Shown here: in pieces, positions 1 through 7,455 of the stretch
Numbering within the stretch: position 1 is the stretch's first letter
How the letters are laid out: each line of letters starts with the position of its first letter
DNA from: JAGMDK01 sp023128695
Lineage (GTDB): Bacteria > Planctomycetota > Phycisphaerae > UBA1845 > Fen-1342
Length of the DNA stretch: 11,946 bases
NCBI GenBank assembly: GCA_030628805.1
Contig: DAOVQG010000130.1
Location: forward strand, 1-11,946
Direction of reading: 5' to 3'
The notes under the pieces: model-generated
What the model saw: the letters and a program-made list of their open reading frames with translations, nothing else
The model's database searches: none
What the model was told of the DNA's origin: nothing
Translations under genes and position numbers: made by a program

Positions 1-2
1 AC

Positions 3-173
3 GATTTCACCTTCCTCGTGGACTGCATGGCCGGTCCGTGGGAAATACCCAATCCGCCGGTACCGGAGTGCGTAGCCGCCTGCCTGGCTGCGTTCGACTG
101 GGACGACGATGACGACGTGGACCTGGCTGACTTCGCCGAGTTCCAGGTGCTGTTCACCGGGTCCGGCGAGTGA
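3..173 (+). CDS. C-terminus of a secreted protein with dockerin-like EF-hand (5' end outside window)
   Basis: Only the last 56 codons are present, open from the left edge and ending at TGA 171-173. The fragment reads DFTFLVDCMAGPW, a Pro/Cys spacer, then an acidic loop DWDDDDDVDLADFAEFQ and a short LFTGSGE end. The acidic loop fits the EF-hand/dockerin calcium-loop pattern DxDxDGxVDLxDF, with Asp in place of the usual Gly. Ends of this style are common on large secreted planctomycete proteins, where they are thought to act in calcium binding or surface attachment; the rest of the protein is unseen, so its main function is unknown. It shares no sequence with the array genes downstream and is separated from them by 84 nt containing a hairpin, so it is probably a different transcription unit. 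Confidence 0.75.
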   Translation, partial: DFTFLVDCMAGPWEIPNPPVPECVAACLAAFDWDDDDDVDLADFAEFQVLFTGSGE

Positions 174-190
174 GGTCTTGTAAAGGCGGC

Positions 191-219
191 GGCGGCACCG
201 CCAAACAGCGGTTGCCGCC
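191..219 (+). terminator. GC-rich hairpin, possible terminator
   Basis: The arm 191-201 pairs with 208-219 over 11 base pairs with one bulged T at 213, leaving a six-base loop (CAAACA). It starts 18 nt after the stop of the upstream gene. There is no proper U-tract afterwards, only a short TTT at 223-225 inside GC-rich sequence, so an intrinsic terminator is possible but not certain. It could instead be a leader structure in front of the array. No convincing -35/-10 pair is visible in the remainder of 174-257. Confidence 0.35.
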
Positions 220-244
220 CCGCTTTGCGAGGCGTCTGAAATCG

Positions 245-250
245 AGAGGA
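245..250 (+). promoter_or_regulatory. Shine-Dalgarno of the first array gene
   Basis: AGAGGA lies seven bases before the ATG at 258 and supports that start. It is the only array ribosome-binding site located in non-coding DNA; all later ones are inside the preceding coding sequence. Confidence 0.6.
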
Positions 251-257
251 CAGAGTA

Positions 258-1367
258 ATGGCTGATTACAACACAGGCACCGGCCGCCCCATACTGCTCC
301 TCCTGCTAGCCCCGGCCTGCCTTCTCGCAGGAGTGAGCAGCGCCGCCGCAGACCTGAACGACGGCCTCGTTGGCTATTGGAGCTTCGACGAAGGCGAGGG
401 CGGCACCGCGTACGATTACTCCGGCCATGGGAACCACGGAACAATCTACGGCGCAACGTGGACTACGGGGATATCGGTCTCGGCACTGGGTTTTGATGGT
501 GAGAACGACTATGTGCACTGTGGTAGTACACTGACAGGTGGGGTGTTGCCGGCATTCTCGGTGTCAGCGTGGATACACGTCGACCAGTCTCCTGGGGGAC
601 ACGTGTTTTACGACGGTAGCGACGGCGAGTTCAGTCTTAGCGTTTCGGCAAGTCAGAGAGCATCTTTTTCAGTCAAGTTGAGCAATGGGACGTGGTATGG
701 CACCAGTTCGAGACCGATTCTGCTGTCCGGCGCCTGGTACCAGGTTGCGGGAATCTACGATCGTACGGAGGGCCGGCTTGAGGTTTTTGTGAATGGTGTA
801 CTGGAGAATGTAAGGTCGATCCCCTCCTTAGCCCCGTATGACCCCGGGGGTGACTACTTTCCAACGATCGGGGCATACTGTAATTCGGCGGGCAATCGTA
901 CCGGCTTCTTTCACGGCGTCATCGATGAAGTTCGCACCTACAACCGAGCGTTGAGCGAGGACGGAATCCTCGATCTATACTGGAGTACGGCCCATCCTGA
1001 CCCGCAGGAAGAGACCACCGAAGGCGATCAGAGCGAGGTCTCCGGCATTAGCAACGACCCGGTCAACACGGCCACGGGGAGCTTCTTCCATCAGGAGACG
1101 GACCTGTCGATCCCGTCGCGTGGTTCGCCGCTCGTATTCACGCGCTTCTACAACAGCAAGGCCGCCGCACCGGGGCGCAGGGCAGCCAAGTCCAAGCAGG
1201 CGCCGCAGAAGCGCAAGTCAACCACATCCCAGCCGGCGAACGTGAAGGACGGTGAGCGCTCCAGCGTCGATGCCAAGAAACACAACGAGTCCCCTGCCGG
1301 TAAGGATCAGGAGCAAGTCGCTGGCTCATCCCAGGCCCGGGCTGAGGCCAAGGAGAAAAGCAAATGA
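258..1367 (+). CDS. Array gene 1: secreted LamG-domain protein with Rhs-plug stub and basic tail
   Basis: This 369-residue protein has a signal peptide (residues 1-31; Leu run 13-17, Cys21, AAA before Asp32), a LamG/concanavalin A-like domain of the Laminin_G_3 type (about 32-242), an acidic linker (243-266), a plug segment (267-301) and a basic tail (302-369). LamG hallmarks are GYWSFDEG at the start, a central FSVSAWI strand, WYQVAGIYD, LEVFVNG, and IDEVRTYNRALS at 222-233. The plug segment DPVNTATGSFFHQETDL is the opening motif of Rhs/YD-repeat proteins, but no YD repeats follow. The tail has 16 Lys/Arg against 8 Asp/Glu and no Cys or aromatic residue, so it is probably disordered. The start at 258 has a good SD and places the leader correctly. 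This is the first gene of the operon and overlaps gene 2 by 4 nt. Binding to an extracellular ligand is inferred from the fold only. Confidence 0.88.
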   Translation: MADYNTGTGRPILLLLLAPACLLAGVSSAAADLNDGLVGYWSFDEGEGGTAYDYSGHGNHGTIYGATWTTGISVSALGFDGENDYVHCGSTLTGGVLPAFSVSAWIHVDQSPGGHVFYDGSDGEFSLSVSASQRASFSVKLSNGTWYGTSSRPILLSGAWYQVAGIYDRTEGRLEVFVNGVLENVRSIPSLAPYDPGGDYFPTIGAYCNSAGNRTGFFHGVIDEVRTYNRALSEDGILDLYWSTAHPDPQEETTEGDQSEVSGISNDPVNTATGSFFHQETDLSIPSRGSPLVFTRFYNSKAAAPGRRAAKSKQAPQKRKSTTSQPANVKDGERSSVDAKKHNESPAGKDQEQVAGSSQARAEAKEKSK

Positions 1368-2422
1368 TGCGTTCCGCTACCAACACGACCTGTTTGACCC
1401 TGTCAGCCCTCGCTGCTCTGGGCTTGGCCCTGGCCGCGGCGAGCAGCGCCGCCGCAGACCTCAACGACGGCCTCGTCGGCTATTGGAGCTTCGACGAGGG
1501 CGAAGGTGGCACCGCGTATGACTACTCGGGGCACGGCAATCACGGGACGATCCAGGGCGCAAGTTGGACTAGCGGTATCTCTGGCAGTGCACTGGATTTC
1601 CATGGTTGGGATGACTATGCCAAGGTTCTCGATTCGGCGAGTCTCAGATTCGACGATACCCGCGCGTTCACATTGGTGGCATGGGTGCAGAGAAGGGACT
1701 ATTTCGGACGACAAGTTGAATACGTCGTAAACAAAGGCATCGACAGTATACACGAGGAGGGATATGCCCTTATTCCTGGGGCTCGTGTCAAGTTTGCAGT
1801 AGGTGACGGTACTAATAGGTACTACGTCTCCGGGTACAGCATTGGATTTGATGACTGGCATCATGTAGCTGGCGTATGGGACCACGGTACCATGAGGCTT
1901 TATATTGACGGCGTTGATGAGGCCTCGGCTGACGTAAGCATTACTATAGCATACACGAGCACAAGTCTCTACATTGGGAACAACTACTGGGAGGATCACG
2001 GTTTCCGTGGCCTCATCGACGAAGTCCGCATCTACGAGAGGGCCTTGAGCGAGGACGAAGTACTCGATCTCTACTGGAACGTGTTCCCTGACCCGCAGGA
2101 GGACACAGCGGAGGGCGATCAGAGTGACGTCTCGGGCACCAGCTCTGACCCGGTCAACACGGCCACGGGGAGCTTCTTCCATCAGGAGACGGACCTGTCG
2201 ATCCCGTCACGTGGCTCGCCCCTGACGCTTACGCGATACTACAACAGCAAGGCCGCGGCACCGGAGCGTAAGACAGCCACATCCCAGCCGGCGAGCACGA
2301 AAAACGGCGAGCGCTCCGGCGTTGGCGCCAAGAAGCACGACGAGTCCCCTGCCGGCAAAGACCAAGAGCAACCCGCTGGCTCATCACAGCCCCGGCCAAA
2401 GATGAAGGAGAGCGCCAAATGA
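1364..2422 (+). CDS. Array gene 2: secreted LamG-domain protein with Rhs-plug stub, shortened tail
   Basis: This 352-residue protein has a leader (1-31), a LamG domain (about 32-238; WHHVAGVWD, MRLYIDG, SLYIGNN, LIDEVRIYERALS), a linker, a plug segment (262-296) and a tail (297-356 would be usual, but it ends at 352). The tail is the shortest in the array at 56 residues: it goes directly from APERK to TATSQPAS, lacking the AKSKQAPPxRK block of its neighbours. The leader appears chimeric: its front (TTCLTLSALAALGLAL) matches genes 7, 8 and 10, while its end (SSAAADLNDG) matches gene 1, including a 21-nt identical stretch. Translation starts at ATG 1364 in the ATGA overlap, or possibly at the second ATG (1367); the SD at 1350-1355 fits the first best. 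Its N-terminal 42 mature residues are identical to those of gene 9. Confidence 0.88.
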   Translation: MMRSATNTTCLTLSALAALGLALAAASSAAADLNDGLVGYWSFDEGEGGTAYDYSGHGNHGTIQGASWTSGISGSALDFHGWDDYAKVLDSASLRFDDTRAFTLVAWVQRRDYFGRQVEYVVNKGIDSIHEEGYALIPGARVKFAVGDGTNRYYVSGYSIGFDDWHHVAGVWDHGTMRLYIDGVDEASADVSITIAYTSTSLYIGNNYWEDHGFRGLIDEVRIYERALSEDEVLDLYWNVFPDPQEDTAEGDQSDVSGTSSDPVNTATGSFFHQETDLSIPSRGSPLTLTRYYNSKAAAPERKTATSQPASTKNGERSGVGAKKHDESPAGKDQEQPAGSSQPRPKMKESAK

Positions 2423-3528
2423 GAAGCCCATCACGCAATTTCGGTTCTTCGCCACAGCACCTCCTGATAGTCCTGGCCTGCCTTCTTGCAGGTGCCAACG
2501 GCGCCGCCGCAGACCTCAACGATGGTCTCGTCGGCTACTGGAGCTTTGACGAGGGGGACGGCGAAACCGCATATGATTACTCGGGACACGGCAATCACGG
2601 CACCATCGACGGCGCGGCATGGACAACAGGCATATCCGGATCTGCGCTAAACTTCGATGGAGACGACGATTACGTAGAAGTGGACTCATTCACATTGAGC
2701 GCACCTGATCCACAAACGCAATGTATGTGGTTTACGCTTAATGATCTAACTATCTCTCGTCATCTTACTTCATATGATGCACGGGGTACATTCACTGTGC
2801 TATCTAATGCCACGTTACAGGTAGAATTGCAGGGGAATCCCAATGGAATAAGGATAAGGAGTTCTGACACCGTTGCTACGGGGCAATGGCATTTTGTATG
2901 CCTAAGACTATATGGATTCGATGTAGCGACGGGAAGGACCATAGATGATGCAGATTTCTATATTGATGGGGTTGTTCAAGACAAATCAAGTTATGACATT
3001 GGCGTAAATACTGACATTCGCAACACCCTGTATATAGGGTGTTATCAACCTGCTTGGGGCAGTCATTTTGACGGCATCATCGACGAGGTTCGTATCTACG
3101 ATCGCGTTCTGAGTCATGCCGAGATCCTCGATCTGTACTGGAGCACGACACACCCTGATCCGCAGGAGGACACAACCGACGGGGACAAGATCGACGTGTC
3201 CGGCACGAGCGCCGATCCGGTCAACACGGCCACGGGGAGCTTCTTCCATCAGGAGACGGACCTGTCGATCCCGTCGCGTGGTCTGCCGTTGACGTTCACC
3301 CGCTTCTACAACAGCAAGGCCGCCGCACCGGGGCGAAAGGCGGGCAAGTCGGGGAAGGCGGTCGCTACGGGGCGGGTGACGGCCACATCCCAGCCGGCGA
3401 GCCCGAAGGATGGCAAGCCCTCCAGCGTTGATGCCAAGAAGCACAACGACTCCCCTGCCAGCAAAGACCAGAAGCAAACCGCCGGCTCATCCCAGGCCAG
3501 GCCGAAGATCAAGGAGAAGGGCAAATGA
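2419..3528 (+). CDS. Array gene 3: secreted LamG-domain protein with Rhs-plug stub; AT-rich core
   Basis: This 369-residue protein has a leader (1-31, SPQHLLIVLAC with Cys21), a LamG domain (about 32-241), a linker (242-265), a plug segment (266-300) and a basic tail (301-369). LamG landmarks are GYWSFDEGDGET, QWHFVCLRL, DFYIDGVVQD, TLYIGCYQ and IIDEVRIYDRVLS. The middle of the LamG domain (2701-3060) is about 43% GC by hand count (156/360), while 3181-3360, covering linker, plug and tail, is about 67% (120/180). That points to a different history for the head core. The tail carries an aberrant KSGKAVATGRVTATSQ stretch in place of KSKQAPPxRKTATSQ. Linker TTDGDK and plug variant RGLPLTF are shared with gene 7. 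Coupled to both neighbours by ATGA overlaps. Confidence 0.88.
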   Translation: MRSPSRNFGSSPQHLLIVLACLLAGANGAAADLNDGLVGYWSFDEGDGETAYDYSGHGNHGTIDGAAWTTGISGSALNFDGDDDYVEVDSFTLSAPDPQTQCMWFTLNDLTISRHLTSYDARGTFTVLSNATLQVELQGNPNGIRIRSSDTVATGQWHFVCLRLYGFDVATGRTIDDADFYIDGVVQDKSSYDIGVNTDIRNTLYIGCYQPAWGSHFDGIIDEVRIYDRVLSHAEILDLYWSTTHPDPQEDTTDGDKIDVSGTSADPVNTATGSFFHQETDLSIPSRGLPLTFTRFYNSKAAAPGRKAGKSGKAVATGRVTATSQPASPKDGKPSSVDAKKHNDSPASKDQKQTAGSSQARPKIKEKGK

Positions 3529-4670
3529 GCAACAAGCCGAGTTACTTTAGCCGGTCGCCGCAGGTCCTTCTGATCGTTCTGGCCTGCGTTCTCGCGGGAG
3601 CCAACGCTACACGCGCGGACCTGAACGACGGCCTTATTGCCTACTGGAGCTTCGACGAGGGTAGTGGCGGCACCGCATATGATGAGTCAGGAAATGGCAA
3701 TGATGCCACCATTCACGGCGCATCCTGGTCGGAGGGTGTCGCCGGACCGGCCCTCAGCTTTGATGGCACCGACGATTATGCGGAACGGTTATACGATCCT
3801 GACTTCACACCGGGATTAGACTCATGGACCGTGACCGCATGGGTACGGTCCACTGGCATGGCGATGTCGGGAAAGATCGTAGATTGGTACCGCTGTGGGG
3901 CCAATCCGCACTGCGATTCTGAGGACGCGGCAGAGTATCGGTTGTGCGTTTCGTCGTCAGCCACAGCAATATGGCACCTCAGGGATGACGCCGGTAGCGT
4001 AAAGACCGTAGCAGGTACGACGGACCTAGCAGACGGCGCGTGGCATTCTCTCGTGGGAGTCGCTGATCGCGATGTCAGTGAATGCAGGCTGTACGTCGAT
4101 GGCCAGCTAGTTGATTCTGTTCCGTCGTTGCTCGGCTCGCTATCAGATGGAGATGTGCCCGTGCCACTCGAAATTGGCCGCATATTCAGAACAGGATGGG
4201 GAGTCCCCTCCGGGTACTTCCACGGCGTCATCGACGAAGTCCGCATCTACAACAGAGCCTTGAGCCCCGCCGAAGTACTCGATCTCTACTGGAGCACGAC
4301 GCATCCTGATCCGCAGGACGATACAACCCACGGGGCTCAGAGCGATGTATCCGGTACGAGCGATGATCCGGTCAACACGGCCACGGGGAGCTTCTTCCAT
4401 CAGGAGACGGACCTGTCGATTCCGTCGCGTGGTGTGCCGCTGACGTTCACTCGTTTCTACAACAGCAAGGCCGCCGCTCCGGGGCGGAAAACGGCCAAGT
4501 CCAAACAGGCGCCGCCGCAGCGCAAGACAGCCACATCGCAGCCAGCAAGCACAAATAACGGTGAGTCGTCCGGGCCGGAAGCCAAGAAGCACAACGAGTC
4601 CCCTGCCACAAAAGACCATGAGCAAACCGCCGGCTCATCGCAGCCCCAGCAGAAGGAGGAGGGCAAATGA
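3525..4670 (+). CDS. Array gene 4: secreted LamG-domain protein with Rhs-plug stub; cysteine-bearing head
   Basis: This 381-residue protein has a leader (1-31, RSPQVLLIVLAC, cleavage probably after TRA31), a LamG domain (about 32-256), a linker (257-280), a plug segment (281-315) and a tail (316-381). LamG motifs are LIAYWSFDEGSGG, WTVTAWVRS, AWHSLVGVADR, CRLYVDG, LEIGRIF and VIDEVRIYNRALS. The head is the longest LamG of the array and contains four Cys (YRCGANPHC, RLC, SEC), which could form disulfides outside the cytoplasm; none of the other LamG heads has this arrangement. The tail lacks the usual PRPKTK stretch before its end (QPQQKEEGK). Gene 5 starts inside the last codons. No catalytic residues are recognised; a binding role is inferred. 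Confidence 0.88.
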   Translation: MSNKPSYFSRSPQVLLIVLACVLAGANATRADLNDGLIAYWSFDEGSGGTAYDESGNGNDATIHGASWSEGVAGPALSFDGTDDYAERLYDPDFTPGLDSWTVTAWVRSTGMAMSGKIVDWYRCGANPHCDSEDAAEYRLCVSSSATAIWHLRDDAGSVKTVAGTTDLADGAWHSLVGVADRDVSECRLYVDGQLVDSVPSLLGSLSDGDVPVPLEIGRIFRTGWGVPSGYFHGVIDEVRIYNRALSPAEVLDLYWSTTHPDPQDDTTHGAQSDVSGTSDDPVNTATGSFFHQETDLSIPSRGVPLTFTRFYNSKAAAPGRKTAKSKQAPPQRKTATSQPASTNNGESSGPEAKKHNESPATKDHEQTAGSSQPQQKEEGK

Positions 4671-6013
4671 GTGGCACGTTTAATCGTGGTCGGCTAGTCG
4701 TAGCGGCGGCCGTTGTTAGTACTATTGCATCCCCGTCGGGGCAAGGAGCGATCTTCATCGATGAGCCTTCCTTGATCGCGGCGAGGGTCGCGAACCTCCC
4801 ATCTCCCTGCTCAGTCGGGATTGGGTTCGATGACGATGTCTTTGTCGTCGTCCGGGACGGCGCTCCGACCAGCACCGGCGTGGTTCGAGTGGATAAGGCC
4901 ACCTGGGCTGTCGGAACTTTCACAACGTATGCGTTCACCGGAAATGAACATCAGATCGCGTTTGACGCTGGGGCAGTGTTCGGCAGCCCGCGATTGATTA
5001 TTTCGGACACCCTCAGCGGTTGTGAGCCAAGCCAAGCGGATTCCCAGCGCCACTTCGATGCAAATGGGGCCCACATGTCGTCATTCTCGAACGGGCTGTG
5101 CTCGACAAGCATCGCGGCCGTCGGTGCAGGGCCCGTCTGGGGTCCACTGGTTCTCTGGGGCGACGCGTATCCCTCAGGTGCAATCAAGGGACGTGACGCT
5201 TCGGGAACGACGGCGTTCAGCGCTTCGGTCCCACCTGGTTGTTTGAACGGAAGCTGGGACGTTGGGGTCCTGGTCCCGTCGAGCTCGACTTTCGCGTCGA
5301 ACGGACGAACGACTCTGGTTTTCACCGACGAGTGGGCAGACCCCCAGGTTGGGTTGTCTCGCGTCAGCGACTTGGGCGTCTATTCCAGTGTGGGCGGCCC
5401 CATCGGCGCGGTCGGCGTCACCGACCGCGGCATAGCCTACGAAACTTCCTTGGACACCATCCTGGTGATCGCGCAGGCTACCGACGGCGGCTACGCGCGC
5501 CGTCTACTGCGAGTGCGGGCCGATGGAACGTACACAGTGGTCGCCCACACAGAGAGCGACTCGTTTAAGGGCCTGGCGGTACATCCGGATGGCACGATCT
5601 ACGTGACCCTAATGGTTGAGCAAGCCCTTTACGCCATCGGTTTCTGGGCACAGCCGGAATACAACGCCGGCGATCAGAGCGACGTTTCCGGCACCAGCGA
5701 CGACCCGGTCAACACGGCGACGGGGAGCTTCTTTCATCAGGAGACGGACCTGTCGATCCCGTCGCGTGGTTCGCCCCTGACTTTCACTCGTTTCTACAAC
5801 AGCAAGGCCGCTGCACCGCGGCGAAAGGCAGGCAAGTCCAAACAGGCGCCGCCGAAGCGCAAGGCGCCCACACCCCAGCCGACGAGCACAACGAACGGCG
5901 AACGCTCCAGCATTGCCGCCAAGAAGCACGGCGAGTCCCCTGCCGGGAAGGACCAGGAGCAAGCCGCCAACAAATCGCAGGAAAAGCCCAAGACGAAGGA
6001 GACGAGCAAATGA
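4667..6013 (+). CDS. Array gene 5: probable secreted beta-propeller protein with Rhs-plug stub
   Basis: This 448-residue protein differs from its neighbours because it has no LamG domain. Residues about 30-325 have repeated short strand patterns with Gly/Asp turns, for example VVRVDKATWAVGTF, RLLRVRADGTYTVV and GLAVHPDGTIYVT (302-314) followed by ALYAI. This resembles blades of SMP-30/NHL-type six-bladed propellers; the assignment is by pattern and is tentative. The leader is also different: MSGTFNRGRLVVAAAVVSTIASPSGQGA, a plausible but weaker signal peptide. From about residue 334 (AGDQSDVSGTS) it joins the common module: plug segment 346-380 and basic tail 381-448 (AAAPRRKAGKSKQAPPKRK). An unrelated fold carrying the same C-terminus shows that the C-terminal module is portable. 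Starts in an ATGA overlap with gene 4 and ends in one with gene 6. Confidence 0.82.
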   Translation: MSGTFNRGRLVVAAAVVSTIASPSGQGAIFIDEPSLIAARVANLPSPCSVGIGFDDDVFVVVRDGAPTSTGVVRVDKATWAVGTFTTYAFTGNEHQIAFDAGAVFGSPRLIISDTLSGCEPSQADSQRHFDANGAHMSSFSNGLCSTSIAAVGAGPVWGPLVLWGDAYPSGAIKGRDASGTTAFSASVPPGCLNGSWDVGVLVPSSSTFASNGRTTLVFTDEWADPQVGLSRVSDLGVYSSVGGPIGAVGVTDRGIAYETSLDTILVIAQATDGGYARRLLRVRADGTYTVVAHTESDSFKGLAVHPDGTIYVTLMVEQALYAIGFWAQPEYNAGDQSDVSGTSDDPVNTATGSFFHQETDLSIPSRGSPLTFTRFYNSKAAAPRRKAGKSKQAPPKRKAPTPQPTSTTNGERSSIAAKKHGESPAGKDQEQAANKSQEKPKTKETSK

Positions 6014-7455
6014 CGAATCCCATGGCGCACGCGACTTGTTTGACGATGTTGGCGCTTGTTGCCTTGGGCTTGGCTCTGAGCGCGCCCGATATGGCTGTTG
6101 CTGACGGCGTTGCGCCTGCAGGCATGATCTCCGTCCCCGGCAGCGAGTTCCAGATGGGCGACCCGTGGAGCGAAGGTGGCAGCGACGAGCGCCCCGTCCA
6201 CACGGTCTACCTCAGCCCATACTACATCGATACCTACGAGGTCACGAACCAGCAATACGCCAACGCGCTAAACTGGGCCTGGGCCCAGGGCGGGCTGATC
6301 AGCGTGTCTGGCGGCGTGGTTTACAAGTACAACAGCGGGACTACCTATCCGTACTGCCACACGACAACCAGCTCATCCCACAGCCGGATTACCTGGAACG
6401 GCAGCACGTTCGGAATCACGTCGGGCAAGGAAGACCACCCGATGGTGACGGTGAGCTGGTATGGCGCCGTGGCGTACAGCAATTGGCGAAGCGAGCAGGA
6501 GGGGCGCCAACCTTGCTGCGACCTTTCGACGTGGGACTGCGACTTTGGCGCCAGCGGTTACCGTCTGCCGACGGAAGCGGAGTGGGAGAAAGCGGCCGGC
6601 TGGGACCCCGATCAGCATCGGCACTTCCGTTTCGGCGAGCACACCGACGGGTGCGGGTACGACTGCCTGGATGGCCAGCGGGCCAACTACTTGGAGTCCG
6701 GCGATCCGTACGAAACTGGCTATCCCCGGACGACGCCGGTAGGCTTTTACAGCGGTGAGCTGCACTACAAGGTGGACTTTGGCTGGCCAGGGAGCCAGAC
6801 AAGCTATCAAACGCAGAACGCTCAGAGCTACTACGGCTGCTACGACATGAGCGGGAACGTGTGGGAGTGGTGCAACGACTGGTACTTGGGCACGTACTAT
6901 TCGAGTTCGCCACCGTCGAACCCGACGGGTCCGGGCTCCGGCACGTGCCGTGTTATGCGCAATGGCAATTGGTACTACAGTCCGTACTTCTGCCGCTCGG
7001 CGTTTCGCATCGGGTACACGCCCGTCACCCGCCACAGCGCCCACGGGTTTCGTTGTGCGGTGGGGACTTGGGGTGGCTATCCGGATCCGCAGGCGGATAC
7101 GACGGAGGGCGATCAGAGCAACATATCCGGCACAAGCGCTGATCCAGTCAACACGGCCACGGGCAGCTTCTTCCATCAGGAGACAGACCTGTCGATCCCG
7201 TCGCGTGGTTCCCCGCTGATATTCACGCGGTTCTACAACAGCAAGGCCGCCGCGTCGGGGCGTAAGGTAGCCACGTCCGGGCAGACAGCCGCTGCGGGGC
7301 GGAAGACGGCCACATCCCAGCCGGCTAGCGAGAAGCACGGCGAGCGCTCCAGCATTGATGCCAAGAAACACGAAAAGGCCACTGTCGGCAAAACGCAAAG
7401 CCAAACCGCCAGCTCATTGCAGCCCCGGACCAAGGCGAAGGAGGAGAACGAATGA
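6010..7455 (+). CDS. Array gene 6: secreted FGE-sulfatase/SUMF1-type domain protein with Rhs-plug stub
   Basis: This 481-residue protein has a class B leader (1-31, HATCLTMLALVALGLAL, ending AVAD) followed by an FGE-sulfatase (SUMF1-like, C-type-lectin-related) domain at about 38-352. Diagnostic motifs are GMISVPGSEFQMG (38-50), DTYEVTNQQYANAL, HPMVTVSWYGAVAYSNW, GYRLPTEAEWEKAA (183-196), YDMSGNVWEWCNDWY (278-292) and HGFRCAVG near 345-352. True formylglycine-generating enzymes carry two catalytic Cys in a GGSxxCxxxxC context; the corresponding segment here is NGNWYYSPYFCRS, so the first is absent and enzyme activity is doubtful. The domain may instead be a binding or scaffold version, as in many bacterial homologues. 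The linker PDPQADTTEGDQSNISG leads into the plug segment (378-412) and a tail (413-481) ending NE rather than SK. Coupled to genes 5 and 7. Confidence 0.9.
   Translation: MTNPMAHATCLTMLALVALGLALSAPDMAVADGVAPAGMISVPGSEFQMGDPWSEGGSDERPVHTVYLSPYYIDTYEVTNQQYANALNWAWAQGGLISVSGGVVYKYNSGTTYPYCHTTTSSSHSRITWNGSTFGITSGKEDHPMVTVSWYGAVAYSNWRSEQEGRQPCCDLSTWDCDFGASGYRLPTEAEWEKAAGWDPDQHRHFRFGEHTDGCGYDCLDGQRANYLESGDPYETGYPRTTPVGFYSGELHYKVDFGWPGSQTSYQTQNAQSYYGCYDMSGNVWEWCNDWYLGTYYSSSPPSNPTGPGSGTCRVMRNGNWYYSPYFCRSAFRIGYTPVTRHSAHGFRCAVGTWGGYPDPQADTTEGDQSNISGTSADPVNTATGSFFHQETDLSIPSRGSPLIFTRFYNSKAAASGRKVATSGQTAAAGRKTATSQPASEKHGERSSIDAKKHEKATVGKTQSQTASSLQPRTKAKEENE

Noticed and set aside
174..257. Promoter for the array
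   Set aside because: I found no convincing -35/-10 pair in the 84-nt gap; a promoter may exist but cannot be supported from sequence alone.
1356..1370. Programmed -1 frameshifting at ATGA junctions to make a polyprotein
   Set aside because: The frame relation is -1, but there is no X XXY YYZ slippery heptamer, and each downstream gene has its own SD and signal peptide. Re-initiation explains the layout.
1403..2182. Long minus-strand open frame (259 codons) opposite gene 2, with similar ones at 6373-7404 and 11037-11849
   Set aside because: They mirror GC-rich coding DNA of clear array genes. The recurring MEEAPRGRVDR start is only the complement of the plug repeat and has no Shine-Dalgarno upstream.
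2641..3060. Diversity-generating retroelement target in the variable heads
   Set aside because: Variation covers whole head cores with indels rather than adenine-specific changes, and no reverse transcriptase or template repeat is present in the window.
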